Below are positions 8,869-16,734 of a stretch of DNA of 43,052 bases, in pieces. Position numbers and translations under genes: made by a program. The notes below the pieces were generated by a model, which was not told the DNA's origin, made no database searches, and saw nothing but the letters and a program-made list of their open reading frames with translations. Numbering within the stretch: the stretch's first letter is position 1; each line of letters starts with the position of its first letter. This DNA comes from Flavobacteriia bacterium (GTDB lineage: Bacteria > Bacteroidota > Bacteroidia > Flavobacteriales > Flavobacteriaceae), in NCBI GenBank assembly GCA_004293045.1, contig RDXY01000014.1, positions 1 through 43,052 on the forward strand. Reading direction: 5' to 3'.

Positions 8869-9471
8869 ATGAATATTTTCAAAAAGATATTTGGCAATCC
8901 AGACGCAACTGAAAATCAGGAAAATAACGTCGAAAAAAGCCAATATGCACCAGACATAAATACGCCTGTAGATGAATTATTCACCATTAATTTTAAAAAT
9001 AATGGCGGAAAATTTATTTATTGTTCTACTATGGAAGAAGCTCATGAAAATTTTGAAAATATTTTAGAAGAAAACGATTGGTTTGAAAATGAAGTACAAT
9101 GTTTTGATTCAAGATTATTTAATTTTCTTGATGAGAATAGATTAGAATATAAAAGCGTAACCAATCCATCTTTCTTTTTTACATCTTGTGAAAACTTAAT
9201 TGCAGATGAAGGTTCCATTTTATTTTCATCTAAACAATTAAAACAATTCAAAATAGACGAATTACCTCCCAATATTATTGTTTACGCTTCTACAAGCCAA
9301 CTTTTAATGACGAAAGGCGATGGTTTAAGAAACATCAAAACAAAATACGACAAAGAATATCCTACAAATATTACCGCTATTAAGTATTTTGAAAAAACAA
9401 TAGAAGAAAATTTTCTTCATTATGGAAGTTGCCATAAAAATTTATACTTAATTCTACTAGAAGATCTTTAA
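8869..9471 (+). CDS. LUD-domain protein (LutC/YkgG-like), first gene of the phospholipid operon
   Basis: This 200-residue cytosolic protein resembles the LUD (LutB/LutC) family, best known for lactate utilisation subunit C. The best-matching part is LIADEGSILFSSKQLK followed by PPNIIVYASTSQLLMTKGDGLRNI and a conserved C-terminal end HKNLYLILLEDL. There are no iron-sulfur cysteine motifs and no lutA or lutB genes nearby, so a role in lactate oxidation is unlikely. It precedes cdsA by one nucleotide, an arrangement I recall from other flavobacteria. That suggests a function linked to phospholipid synthesis or a shared regulatory need, but its activity is unknown. Confidence 0.75.
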   Translation: MNIFKKIFGNPDATENQENNVEKSQYAPDINTPVDELFTINFKNNGGKFIYCSTMEEAHENFENILEENDWFENEVQCFDSRLFNFLDENRLEYKSVTNPSFFFTSCENLIADEGSILFSSKQLKQFKIDELPPNIIVYASTSQLLMTKGDGLRNIKTKYDKEYPTNITAIKYFEKTIEENFLHYGSCHKNLYLILLEDL

Positions 9472-9472
9472 A

Positions 9473-10276
9473 ATGACTGAAAATGTAACAAGAGCTGTTA
9501 GTGGTGCTGTTTATATTGCATTACTTATTTTCTGTACGTTATTTTCACCAATAACATTTCATATATTATTCACTGTTTTGATGTGCTTGAGTATTTATGA
9601 ATTCTCTAAAATGACACACTATAAATTTTATTATTTATTTGCCATTGGCGGTATATTAATTTCTATTCTTTTCTTTTTAAGTCAACTACCACCAAATAAT
9701 TTAATTTATTTAGCATTAGGCTGTGTTGTATTTAATATTCTACTCTTATTTAATTTATTTAAAAACATTTCGTTTCATAAATACCATAAAAAACATAGTC
9801 ATTTTTTCCTATATATTACCTTGCCTTTTATTTTATTACTTTCCTTACCCAACTTTATAATTCCAGCAAAATATGAACTAGTTTTAGCTTTATTTATTAT
9901 GATATGGTGTAATGATACGTTTGCCTATTTAGTTGGAAAATCAATCGGAAAACATAAATTACTTGAACGAGTTTCTCCAAAAAAAACAATTGAAGGATTT
10001 ATTGGTGGAATCGTTTTTACTATACTAGCTTCGATTATAATTAGCCAATTTTATACTTTTTTTAATGTAACTTTGTGGATTATCAGCGCATTAATTATTT
10101 CAATTTTTGGTACGCTTGGCGATTTAGTCGAATCTAAATTTAAAAGAGAAGCAGGCGTAAAAGATAGCGGAAATATTATGCCCGGTCATGGTGGCATTTT
10201 AGACCGCTTAGATAGTGTTATTTTTGTTATTCCATTTTTATATATATTATATTTAATTTATTTCTATTATGCTTAA
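9473..10276 (+). CDS. cdsA: Phosphatidate cytidylyltransferase
   Basis: CdsA makes CDP-diacylglycerol from phosphatidate and CTP, the branch point of phospholipid synthesis. The 267-residue protein is highly hydrophobic, with about seven to eight membrane helices. It carries LVGKSIGKHKLLERVSPKKT and the C-terminal family signature GDLVESKFKREAGVKDSGN with PGHGGILDRLDS. It starts one base after the LUD stop codon and overlaps psd by 8 bp, so translation is probably coupled. Confidence 0.95.
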   Translation: MTENVTRAVSGAVYIALLIFCTLFSPITFHILFTVLMCLSIYEFSKMTHYKFYYLFAIGGILISILFFLSQLPPNNLIYLALGCVVFNILLLFNLFKNISFHKYHKKHSHFFLYITLPFILLLSLPNFIIPAKYELVLALFIMIWCNDTFAYLVGKSIGKHKLLERVSPKKTIEGFIGGIVFTILASIIISQFYTFFNVTLWIISALIISIFGTLGDLVESKFKREAGVKDSGNIMPGHGGILDRLDSVIFVIPFLYILYLIYFYYA

Positions 10277-10931
10277 GTTTCATCCAGAAGGCGCTAAAAT
10301 TATTTTAATTTCAACTTTAATTACCGTTTTAGGTATTTTTGGTGTAGACCATTTATTTCATGAGAGCAACATTATAATTTGCAAAATTTTACAAGTAGTC
10401 CTTTTGGGATTTTTAGTACTAATTCTTCAATTTTTCAGAAACCCAACGCGAGTGGCAATAATTAGTGACAATCATGTATTGGCACCCGTTGATGGAAAAG
10501 TTGTAGTAATTGAAGAAGTTTACGAATCAGAATATTTTAAAGACAAAAGATTAATGGTCTCTATTTTCATGTCACCCATTAATGTTCATGTAACTCGATA
10601 TGCCTTAAATGGAATTGTAAAATACAGCAAATATCATCCTGGAAAATTTTTAGTAGCTTGGCATCCAAAAGCCAGTGAAGAAAACGAACGTACCACAATT
10701 GTTATTGAAAATAATGTATACGGCGATATTATGTACCGTCAAATTGCTGGTGCATTAGCAAAAAGAATTGTAAATTATGCAGAAGTTGGCATGACTGTAA
10801 TTCAAGGTGAAGATGCTGGTTTTATTAAATTCGGATCCAGAGTAGATTTATATTTTCCTATTGGAACGCCAATAAATGTTAAATTAGGAGACAAAGCTAT
10901 TGGAAATAAAACAGTAATATCAAAAAAATAA
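10269..10931 (+). CDS. psd: Phosphatidylserine decarboxylase proenzyme, short form
   Basis: Psd converts phosphatidylserine to phosphatidylethanolamine, the main Bacteroidota phospholipid headgroup. At 220 residues it is the short, membrane-anchored form with two N-terminal hydrophobic segments. Conserved parts are APVDGKVV, FMSPINVHVTRYALNG and the self-cleavage site KFGSR near residue 193, where the Ser becomes the pyruvoyl cofactor of the alpha chain. Phosphatidylserine synthase (pssA) is not in the window. Confidence 0.95.
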   Translation: MLKFHPEGAKIILISTLITVLGIFGVDHLFHESNIIICKILQVVLLGFLVLILQFFRNPTRVAIISDNHVLAPVDGKVVVIEEVYESEYFKDKRLMVSIFMSPINVHVTRYALNGIVKYSKYHPGKFLVAWHPKASEENERTTIVIENNVYGDIMYRQIAGALAKRIVNYAEVGMTVIQGEDAGFIKFGSRVDLYFPIGTPINVKLGDKAIGNKTVISKK

Positions 10932-11216
10932 ATGAGCGAATTTTCTTTAGATGAAAGATTCAAGGAAGCTATTCAAAATGCCAATGAAAAAATTCCTAAA
11001 ACTTCTGTACCGCAAGACGTACAGTTAGTGCTTTATGCGTATTACAAACAAGCACTTTCCGAAAACATAAGCTATAGCCATCATGGCTATGAATCGGATG
11101 AAGTTATTACAGCATTTAAACAAAACGCCTGGATGCAAGTGAGGCATTTAACTGCCAACGAAGCCAAAGAAAAGTACATTGAAATAATAAATCAAATGCT
11201 AAAAGATAGACAGTAA
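10932..11216 (+). CDS. Acyl-CoA-binding protein (ACBP family)
   Basis: This 94-residue protein matches the four-helix ACBP fold. It has the ligand segment VLYAYYKQALSENI and the C-terminal KQNAWMQVRHLTANEAKEKYI block. ACBPs hold long-chain acyl-CoA esters in solution and are common in eukaryotes but patchy in bacteria. The ATG follows the psd stop codon directly, so it belongs to the phospholipid operon and probably buffers acyl-CoA for lipid synthesis or recycling. Confidence 0.9.
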   Translation: MSEFSLDERFKEAIQNANEKIPKTSVPQDVQLVLYAYYKQALSENISYSHHGYESDEVITAFKQNAWMQVRHLTANEAKEKYIEIINQMLKDRQ

Positions 11217-11232
11217 TGTGTATCTTTTTTTT

Positions 11233-11240
11233 TATTTTTG
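11233..11240 (+). promoter_or_regulatory. -7 promoter element of the superoxide dismutase gene
   Basis: TATTTTTG lies 23 nt before the ATG at 11264. It rules out the earlier in-frame ATG at 11216 as the start for transcripts made from this promoter. Confidence 0.55.
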
Positions 11241-11263
11241 TAAATCACAAAAAAACATTAAAA

Positions 11264-12037
11264 ATGAAAAAGAAAATCCTCATATTACTACTAATTTCCG
11301 TTTTAAGCACTAGTTGTAAAAAGGAAAAAGAACTAATAGAAGTTACCATCCCTGAACCAGAAAAAGTTGAAAAAACTACTTTAGGAAATCCGTCTGATGT
11401 GCAAGCTGAAGAGGAAGAAGGTGCATTTCAAATGAATGGATTACCATATTCATATAACAGTTTAGAGCCTTTTATAGATGCCGCAACCATGGAATTACAT
11501 TACTCCAAACATCATTTGGCGTATTGCAATAAACTAAATGCCGCTTTAAAGGAAACCAATTTGACTTCAAAATCAATAGAAGAAATTCTAAAAAAATTAG
11601 ATACAAGTAAATCAGACCTAAGAAACAATGCAGGTGGTTATTACAATCACAATTTATTTTTTGAAATATTGAATGCAAATGGCGGAGACGCGACAGATGA
11701 AGTTTTAGAAGCCATAAATAAAGATTTTGGTTCTTTTGAGGCATTCAAAAATGAATTTTCAGAAAGCGCTACTAAATTGTTTGGTTCAGGTTGGATTTGG
11801 CTAATAAAAGACAATTCTGGAAAATTAGTAATAACTACTACCGCTAACCAAGACAATCCGTTAATGCCAAATGCAGAAAAAAAAGGAACGCCTATTTTAG
11901 CTTTAGATGTTTGGGAACATGCTTATTATTTAAAGTACCAAAATAAACGAAAAGATTACATTAATGCTTTCTTTAATGTGATTAATTGGAAAAAAGTCAA
12001 TGAAAAATTCAAAGAATCCACAAGTATATCAGAATAA
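11264..12037 (+). CDS. sod: Superoxide dismutase (Fe/Mn), lipoprotein form
   Basis: This enzyme disproportionates superoxide. The C-terminal 200 residues form a complete Fe/Mn SOD with metal ligands His79 (in MELHYSKHH), His129 (YYNHNLFF), Asp215 and His219 (LDVWEHAYY). Unlike cytosolic SODs it has an N-terminal lipoprotein signal, MKKKILILLLISVLSTSC, with the acylated Cys at 18, then a charged linker. It should therefore act outside the cytoplasm. The start at 11264 (257 residues) is chosen because the signal peptide begins there and a -7 box lies just upstream. Iron or manganese preference cannot be read from sequence. Confidence 0.93.
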   Translation: MKKKILILLLISVLSTSCKKEKELIEVTIPEPEKVEKTTLGNPSDVQAEEEEGAFQMNGLPYSYNSLEPFIDAATMELHYSKHHLAYCNKLNAALKETNLTSKSIEEILKKLDTSKSDLRNNAGGYYNHNLFFEILNANGGDATDEVLEAINKDFGSFEAFKNEFSESATKLFGSGWIWLIKDNSGKLVITTTANQDNPLMPNAEKKGTPILALDVWEHAYYLKYQNKRKDYINAFFNVINWKKVNEKFKESTSISE

Positions 12038-12076
12038 AAAAGAAACGCTTCAATTAATTGAAGCGTTTCTTTTTTA
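12035..12076. terminator. Bidirectional terminator between sod (+) and the coiled-coil gene (-)
   Basis: A perfect 42-bp palindrome is centred between 12055 and 12056 with GAAACGCTTCAATT arms. It has A and T runs at the two ends, so it serves both converging genes. Confidence 0.9.
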
Positions 12077-12093
12077 AATTATAAACAAATTAA

Positions 12094-12990
12094 TTATCTC
12101 AATTGAAAACTACTTTTTGATACTAATTCCCCTTTTTTATCAAATACATTAACAAAATAAGAACCTGGAGTAATATTTTTTACTGGTAAATCTTCTTGAA
12201 CTTGAACTGTTTTGTTTTCAAATTTAATAGTTTTCTGGAAACTGTATGGTAAATACGTACCTCCAAAAGTTTCGGTTTTCTTCTCACCTAAAACATTGTT
12301 TTTACTATCTATCACTTGAATGTAATACGTTCTGTCTCCAACTTTTGCTACCTGATTTTCAGCAATCGTGAAACCGATTTTTAACATATCGGCTCTACTA
12401 GCCTTGTCTGTATTAATTTGTTTTCCTGAACCTTTTTGCTTCACTGCTAAAGTAGATAAATTTAAAACTGATAATCGTTGTGCTTTTTCAACAGTTTTAG
12501 ATAAATTTTCATTTTTAGCCACTAACGTATCATTTGCCGTTTTAGCATTTGACAACACTACATTTGTACTATCTAAGTTTTTAGTTAATTTAGAATTATT
12601 TTCTTTCAATACATTATTTTCGGCAATTAAATTGTCCATTTCGCGTTTTAGTTTTACGTATTGTGTTTTGTATTTAGACAATGCTGCTACACTTCCGTCA
12701 GATTTTTTAATTTTCTCTAACAATTCCATAATTTTAGCCTGCTCCTCTTCTAATTCTCCTTTCAAAGCGGTATTATCAGAAATTGCAACATCATACTCCG
12801 CAATTTTTGATTCTAATTCTGCTTGAAATTTTTCTTTTTCAGTTAGTGTTTTTGATAAACTTGAATCTACTGCATCTTTATCTTGTTGTAATTTATAAAC
12901 ATAAGCCAAACTTCCCATTAATAATAATGCTAAGATAACCACAACGATCTTTAATCCTGAATTTCTAGAATTTGATTGATTTAACTCCAT
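12094..12990 (-). CDS. Membrane-anchored coiled-coil protein, function unknown
   Basis: This 298-residue protein has a short polar N-terminus, one membrane helix (about residues 13-31, KIVVVILALLLMGSLAYVY) and a long coiled coil (about 35-185) rich in Lys, Glu and Leu heptads. A globular C-terminal domain of about 100 residues (GFTIAENQVAKVGDRTYYIQV to SFQLR) has a beta-sandwich-like pattern. The layout suggests an extracytoplasmic or envelope protein with a spacer. Similar flavobacterial proteins are sometimes labelled chromosome partitioning, but nothing here supports that beyond the coiled coil. A TATTTTTG box at 13021-13014 probably drives it. Confidence 0.8.
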   Translation of the reverse strand: MELNQSNSRNSGLKIVVVILALLLMGSLAYVYKLQQDKDAVDSSLSKTLTEKEKFQAELESKIAEYDVAISDNTALKGELEEEQAKIMELLEKIKKSDGSVAALSKYKTQYVKLKREMDNLIAENNVLKENNSKLTKNLDSTNVVLSNAKTANDTLVAKNENLSKTVEKAQRLSVLNLSTLAVKQKGSGKQINTDKASRADMLKIGFTIAENQVAKVGDRTYYIQVIDSKNNVLGEKKTETFGGTYLPYSFQKTIKFENKTVQVQEDLPVKNITPGSYFVNVFDKKGELVSKSSFQLR

Positions 12991-13013
12991 TTTGATTTTA
13001 TTTAAATTTCATA

Positions 13014-13021
13014 CAAAAATA
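13014..13021 (-). promoter_or_regulatory. -7 promoter element of the coiled-coil protein gene
   Basis: TATTTTTG on the minus strand lies 23 nt before the ATG. No clear -33 TTG is visible. Confidence 0.5.
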
Positions 13022-13071
13022 AAATTTTATTTATTTCTATTACTATATTACGTAATGTATCTTTAAAATAT

Positions 13072-13079
13072 TATATTTG
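13072..13079 (+). promoter_or_regulatory. -7 promoter element of the arginase-family gene
   Basis: TATATTTG lies 21 nt before the ATG at 13101. The in-frame TTG at 13077-13079 is the end of this box and is not a usable start. Confidence 0.55.
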
Positions 13080-13100
13080 AAAACACTTTTAAAACATAAA

Positions 13101-14141
13101 ATGGATAAATTAAACGTATTCAGTTCTAGAGATTTAGCAAAAATTACACAGCATAGAAGTGGCGAAGTAAAGTTTGGGGAAAAAATAATTACCGTTCCAA
13201 ACAATGAAAATTGGATAGAATTTATAACGCTATCCGAAGCAAAATTTGTTTTGATTGGTTTACCCGAAGACATAGGGATAAAAGCTAATTTAGGCAGAAC
13301 TGGTGCAGCTTCTGCTTTTGAAAGCACCTTAAAAAGCCTAGTAAATTTTCAACACAATAAATTTTGTAAAGGAAACGAGTTGATTGTGCTAGGTGAAATA
13401 AATTTTTCTAAAGAAATGGCATTTTCCAAAACTTTAGATTCTCAAAATAAAGAAGATCGAAAAAAACTATTTCAATTAGTTGAAAATATAGATAAAGATG
13501 TTTCTTTTGTTATAAGTACGATAATTAAAGCAAATAAAATCCCTATAATTATAGGAGGAGGGCACAACAATGCATATGGAAACATAAAAGGATTAGCACT
13601 AGCAAAAGGGATGCCTGTAAATGCTATTAATTTTGATGCCCATACCGATTTTCGAATTATGGAAGGGCGTCATAGCGGAAATGGTTTTACTTATGCATTG
13701 GAGGAAGGATTCTTAAAAAAATATTTTATTTTCGGTTTACACGAAAATTTTGTATCAAAAAGCGTGTTCAATACCTTGAAAACCCTTGAAGAAAGAGTAA
13801 AATATGTAACGTATGAAGAAATCGCAGTTAGAAAAATTAAAAATTATAATAACGAAATAACAACTGCAATAAAATTTATTTCTAGCACCCCATTTGGTTT
13901 AGAACTAGATTTAGATGCACTACCCAACGTTCATAGTAGCGCCATGACCTTAAGTGGTTTTAGTATTGAAAAAGTAAGACATTTTATACATATGGTTGGA
14001 AAAGAAGAACATGCTAGCTATTTTCACATTTGCGAAGGCGCACCAGATTTAGATTTATCAAACAACAATCATTTAACGGGAAAATTAATTGCAACCCTAA
14101 TTTTAGATTTCATAAAGAGTAAAAAACTAGAAGAAAACTAA
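13101..14141 (+). CDS. Arginase/formimidoylglutamase-family ureohydrolase
   Basis: Ureohydrolases cleave guanidino or formimino groups using two Mn ions. All six metal ligands are present in this 346-residue protein: His155 in IGGGHNNAYG, Asp179, His181 and Asp183 in NFDAHTDFR, and Asp270 and Asp272 in ELDLDALP. The usual PGTG after the last motif is replaced by VHSSAM, and an extra N-terminal 60-residue region precedes the core. The family includes arginase, agmatinase and HutG. Flavobacterial homologues are usually labelled formimidoylglutamase, but no other hut gene is nearby, so the substrate is unproven. Confidence 0.85.
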   Translation: MDKLNVFSSRDLAKITQHRSGEVKFGEKIITVPNNENWIEFITLSEAKFVLIGLPEDIGIKANLGRTGAASAFESTLKSLVNFQHNKFCKGNELIVLGEINFSKEMAFSKTLDSQNKEDRKKLFQLVENIDKDVSFVISTIIKANKIPIIIGGGHNNAYGNIKGLALAKGMPVNAINFDAHTDFRIMEGRHSGNGFTYALEEGFLKKYFIFGLHENFVSKSVFNTLKTLEERVKYVTYEEIAVRKIKNYNNEITTAIKFISSTPFGLELDLDALPNVHSSAMTLSGFSIEKVRHFIHMVGKEEHASYFHICEGAPDLDLSNNNHLTGKLIATLILDFIKSKKLEEN

Positions 14142-14176
14142 AAAACAAAATCCGAAAGAAAAAAACTTTGTTTTTT
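14141..14176 (+). terminator. Weak AT-only terminator after the arginase-family gene
   Basis: AAAAACAAA (14141-14149) pairs with TTTGTTTTT (14167-14175), followed by a few more T residues. The stem is weak, so this is tentative. Confidence 0.4.
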
Positions 14177-14190
14177 TTTGAAAAAAAGTA

Positions 14191-14220
14191 TTGGATTTCG
14201 AGATTGAAGTTTTAAATTTG
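14191..14220 (+). promoter_or_regulatory. Promoter of the zapB-like/zapA operon
   Basis: TTG (14191-14193), a 19-nt spacer and TAAATTTG (14213-14220) match the full Bacteroidota consensus. The transcript should start near 14226. A two-codon frame (ATG TCA TAA, 14240-14248) overlaps the next ATG by one base. Confidence 0.7.
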
Positions 14221-14247
14221 TAAAATCAAGAAAAGAATTATGTCATA

Positions 14248-14538
14248 ATGAGTGAATTGTCTAAAATTATTGATTCCTTAGAAGTAAAATTCTTTAAATT
14301 ATCTAAAAAAATAGAAAATTTAGAGCAATTAAACGAAAGTTTATCTAATGAATTGAAAGAAATTAAACAAACCGCTCAACATGAAAATAAGAAAATCATC
14401 TCATTAAAACATGAGTTGGATAGCTTAAAGATAACCAATTCTCTTCTGGGCAGTGAAGAATACAAGAAAGAAACAAAACTGAAAATAAATTCGTTGATTA
14501 GAGAAATCGACTATTGTATAGCACAACTTTCTGAATAA
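14248..14538 (+). CDS. Small coiled-coil protein upstream of zapA (ZapB-like in form)
   Basis: This 96-residue protein is almost entirely predicted coiled coil: leucine and isoleucine heptads with Lys and Glu from residue 5 to about 70, then a short C-terminal helix EYKKETKLKINSLIREIDYCIAQL. It ends 2 nt before zapA. In Escherichia coli, ZapA works with the coiled-coil protein ZapB at the division ring. Position and shape make a division-ring partner plausible, but the sequence is too low in complexity to show homology. Confidence 0.75.
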   Translation: MSELSKIIDSLEVKFFKLSKKIENLEQLNESLSNELKEIKQTAQHENKKIISLKHELDSLKITNSLLGSEEYKKETKLKINSLIREIDYCIAQLSE

Positions 14539-14540
14539 TT

Positions 14541-14834
14541 ATGACAGAAAAGTTAAAAATAAAAATTTCAATTGCAGACCGAGTATACCCGCTTACAGTG
14601 GATACCACTCAGGAGGAAGGTCTACGAACCGCATCAAAAAAAATTGATGCCACAATTAAAAAATTTGAAGCCAACTATGCAGTAAGAGATAAACAAGATG
14701 TATTGGCTATGTGCGCCTTACAATTTGCTTCTCAAATAGAACAAACCCAAATTGATACTTCTACAGATACTATAGAAGCATTTGAGAGATTAAAAAAACT
14801 CGACGAAAAAATAGAAGGTTTACTTTCGAAATAA
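14541..14834 (+). CDS. zapA: Cell division protein ZapA
   Basis: ZapA bundles FtsZ filaments at midcell. The 97-residue protein has the ZapA pattern: an N-terminal beta hairpin (KLKIKISIADRVYPLTVD), EEGLRTASKKIDATIKKFEA, KQDVLAMCALQFASQ and a short C-terminal coiled coil. It is co-transcribed with the coiled-coil gene before it. A 6S RNA follows, the same zapA-ssrS neighbourhood seen in Escherichia coli. Confidence 0.92.
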   Translation: MTEKLKIKISIADRVYPLTVDTTQEEGLRTASKKIDATIKKFEANYAVRDKQDVLAMCALQFASQIEQTQIDTSTDTIEAFERLKKLDEKIEGLLSK

Positions 14835-14865
14835 GAAAAAACGTTCATACAAAAAACACTAAAGT

Positions 14866-15028
14866 ACTGCCCACATTAGTAAATATTTGATAAACTCAAC
14901 ACTAACTATTAAATGAGTGAATTTGCGATACTAAAGCACGTTCCGATTTATCGGAAATCCTTGAACATCGTTTTAGCTCAAATCCTGTCTGAATCGAGTT
15001 TATTCAAACACCTAATGTGGGCTTTTTT
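14866..15028 (+). ncRNA. ssrS: 6S RNA (6S-Flavo type), RNA polymerase regulator
   Basis: The 212-nt gap between zapA and rny holds a long rod-like RNA. A perfect 11-bp closing stem pairs GCCCACATTAG (14869-14879) with 15012-15022. An inner stem pairs 14886-14897 with 14996-15008 (one bulged base). An apical hairpin TTCCGA/TCGGAA sits at 14941-14956, and large open internal regions lie between. The outer stem runs into TTTTTTATT, giving a terminator. This is the 6S architecture, which mimics an open promoter and sequesters housekeeping RNA polymerase. The zapA-side location supports it. Ends are approximate, and I see no clear -7 box upstream. Confidence 0.75.
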
Positions 15029-15046
15029 ATTAAACAAAACCTAACT

Positions 15047-16609
15047 ATGGAATTAACAAGTATACTAATTGGAATCGTTGTCGGATTGGCTACAGGATTT
15101 GCAATTGCTAAATTTTTAGAAAAAAGCAATGTTTCAAATCTTATTAAAAATGCTAAAAAAGAAGCCAGTTCAATTTTAAGAGATGCAAAAGCGGAAGCTG
15201 AAACTGAAAAAAGAAACAAACTTTTACAAGCTAAAGAACGATTTTTAGAATTAAAATCAGAACACGAAAAAGAAATTTTGTCTAAAGACAAAAAAATGGC
15301 GGAAGCCGAAAAAAGAACAAGAGATAAAGAATCACAGGTTTCAAGCGAATTAGCCAAAGCTAAGAAAATCAACGACGACGCTGAAGCTAAAATTTTAGAA
15401 TACCAGAACAAAATTGAAAATTTAGAGAAAAAATCACAAGAAGTTGACAAATTACACAAAAGTCAAATTGAACAACTTGAGGTTATTTCTGGTTTATCTG
15501 CTGACGATGCAAGAAATCAATTAGTGGAAAGCTTGAAAGCAGAGGCCAAAACAAATGCAATGGCACACATTCAAGAAACTATTGAAGAAGCCAAAATGCA
15601 AGCGCAGCAAGAAGCCAAAAAAATCATTATCAGCACGATTCAGAGAGTAGGAACAGAAGAAGCTGTTGAAAACTGTGTGTCTGTTTTCAATATTGAATCG
15701 GATGATGTTAAAGGTAGAATTATTGGTAGAGAAGGTAGAAATATTAGAGCTATTGAAGCCGCAACAGGCGTTGAAATTATTGTTGACGATACACCAGAAG
15801 CTATTATTTTATCTTGTTTTGATCCTGTAAGAAGAGAAATTGCCCGTTTAGCACTTCATAAATTAGTAACTGATGGTCGTATTCACCCAGCTCGTATTGA
15901 AGAAGTTGTTGAAAAAACGAAAAAACAAATTGAAGAAGAAATTATTGAAGTAGGAAAACGTACCGTTATCGATTTAGGAATTCACGGATTACACCCAGAA
16001 TTGATTAAAATTGTAGGTAGAATGAAATACCGTTCCTCTTACGGACAAAACTTATTACAACACTCAAGAGAAGTTTCTAAATTATGTGGCTTGATGGCTG
16101 CAGAATTAGGACTAAACGTGAAATTAGCGAAAAGAGCTGGTTTACTTCACGATATTGGAAAAGTACCCGATACGGAAAGCGAATTACCTCACGCTATTTT
16201 AGGTATGCAATGGGCAGAGAAATATGGTGAAAAAGAAGAAGTATGTAATGCCATTGGAGCACACCACGATGAAATTGAAATGAAATATTTAATTTCTCCA
16301 ATTATTCAAGTGTGTGATGCGATTTCTGGTGCAAGACCAGGCGCGCGTCGTCAAGTATTGGATTCTTATATTCAGCGTTTAAAAGACTTAGAAGAAGTAG
16401 CTTATAGCTTCCCAGGTGTTAAAAATGCTTACGCTATTCAGGCAGGAAGAGAATTACGTGTTTTAGTAGAAAGTGAGAAAGTTTCTGACGATTTAGCCGC
16501 TACGTTATCCTTTGAAATTTCACATAAAATTCAAACAGAAATGACCTATCCAGGTCAAGTTAAAGTTACTGTAATTAGAGAAACTAGAGCAGTAAATATT
16601 GCGAAGTAA
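15047..16609 (+). CDS. rny: Ribonuclease Y
   Basis: RNase Y is a membrane-anchored endoribonuclease that starts mRNA decay. From the ATG at 15047 it is 520 residues, the usual length. It has one N-terminal membrane helix ([20 protein letters not shown]), a long coiled coil to about residue 175 and a KH RNA-binding domain around residue 223 ([20 protein letters not shown]). The HD metal-dependent catalytic domain has LLHDIGK (His368-Asp369) and AIGAHHDE. An earlier GTG at 15017 lies inside the 6S RNA terminator stem and is rejected as the start. Confidence 0.96.
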   Translation: MELTSILIGIVVGLATGFAIAKFLEKSNVSNLIKNAKKEASSILRDAKAEAETEKRNKLLQAKERFLELKSEHEKEILSKDKKMAEAEKRTRDKESQVSSELAKAKKINDDAEAKILEYQNKIENLEKKSQEVDKLHKSQIEQLEVISGLSADDARNQLVESLKAEAKTNAMAHIQETIEEAKMQAQQEAKKIIISTIQRVGTEEAVENCVSVFNIESDDVKGRIIGREGRNIRAIEAATGVEIIVDDTPEAIILSCFDPVRREIARLALHKLVTDGRIHPARIEEVVEKTKKQIEEEIIEVGKRTVIDLGIHGLHPELIKIVGRMKYRSSYGQNLLQHSREVSKLCGLMAAELGLNVKLAKRAGLLHDIGKVPDTESELPHAILGMQWAEKYGEKEEVCNAIGAHHDEIEMKYLISPIIQVCDAISGARPGARRQVLDSYIQRLKDLEEVAYSFPGVKNAYAIQAGRELRVLVESEKVSDDLAATLSFEISHKIQTEMTYPGQVKVTVIRETRAVNIAK

Positions 16610-16630
16610 AACCTATATTATATAATTTAA

Positions 16631-16662
16631 AAGCCCAATTTCAATGAAATTGGGCTTTTTAT
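16631..16662. terminator. Terminator after rny, possibly shared with the opposing small gene
   Basis: An 11-bp perfect stem (16631-16641 with 16647-16657, AAGCCCAATTT) with a 5-nt loop is followed by TTTTTATTT. On the minus side the tract is a weaker TTTTAAATT. Confidence 0.85.
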
Positions 16663-16734
16663 TTGCGATATTTTTTGTGATTTATATCTTATAAAAGAAA
16701 TCCAAAAGACAACCTAAATAAAATCTAATTAAAA

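Noticed and set aside
8869..9471. Lactate utilisation operon
   Set aside because: No lutA or lutB, no iron-sulfur motifs and no lactate permease are present; only the LUD-like fold supports it.
12368..12826. 152-codon plus-strand open frame
   Set aside because: It is the mirror of the Lys/Glu-rich coiled coil on the minus strand, which avoids stop codons on the opposite strand. The product looks like random Ser/Phe/Leu sequence.
15004..15459. 151-codon minus-strand open frame
   Set aside because: It is antisense to the coiled coil of RNase Y and to the 6S RNA 3' end, and is the same type of composition shadow.
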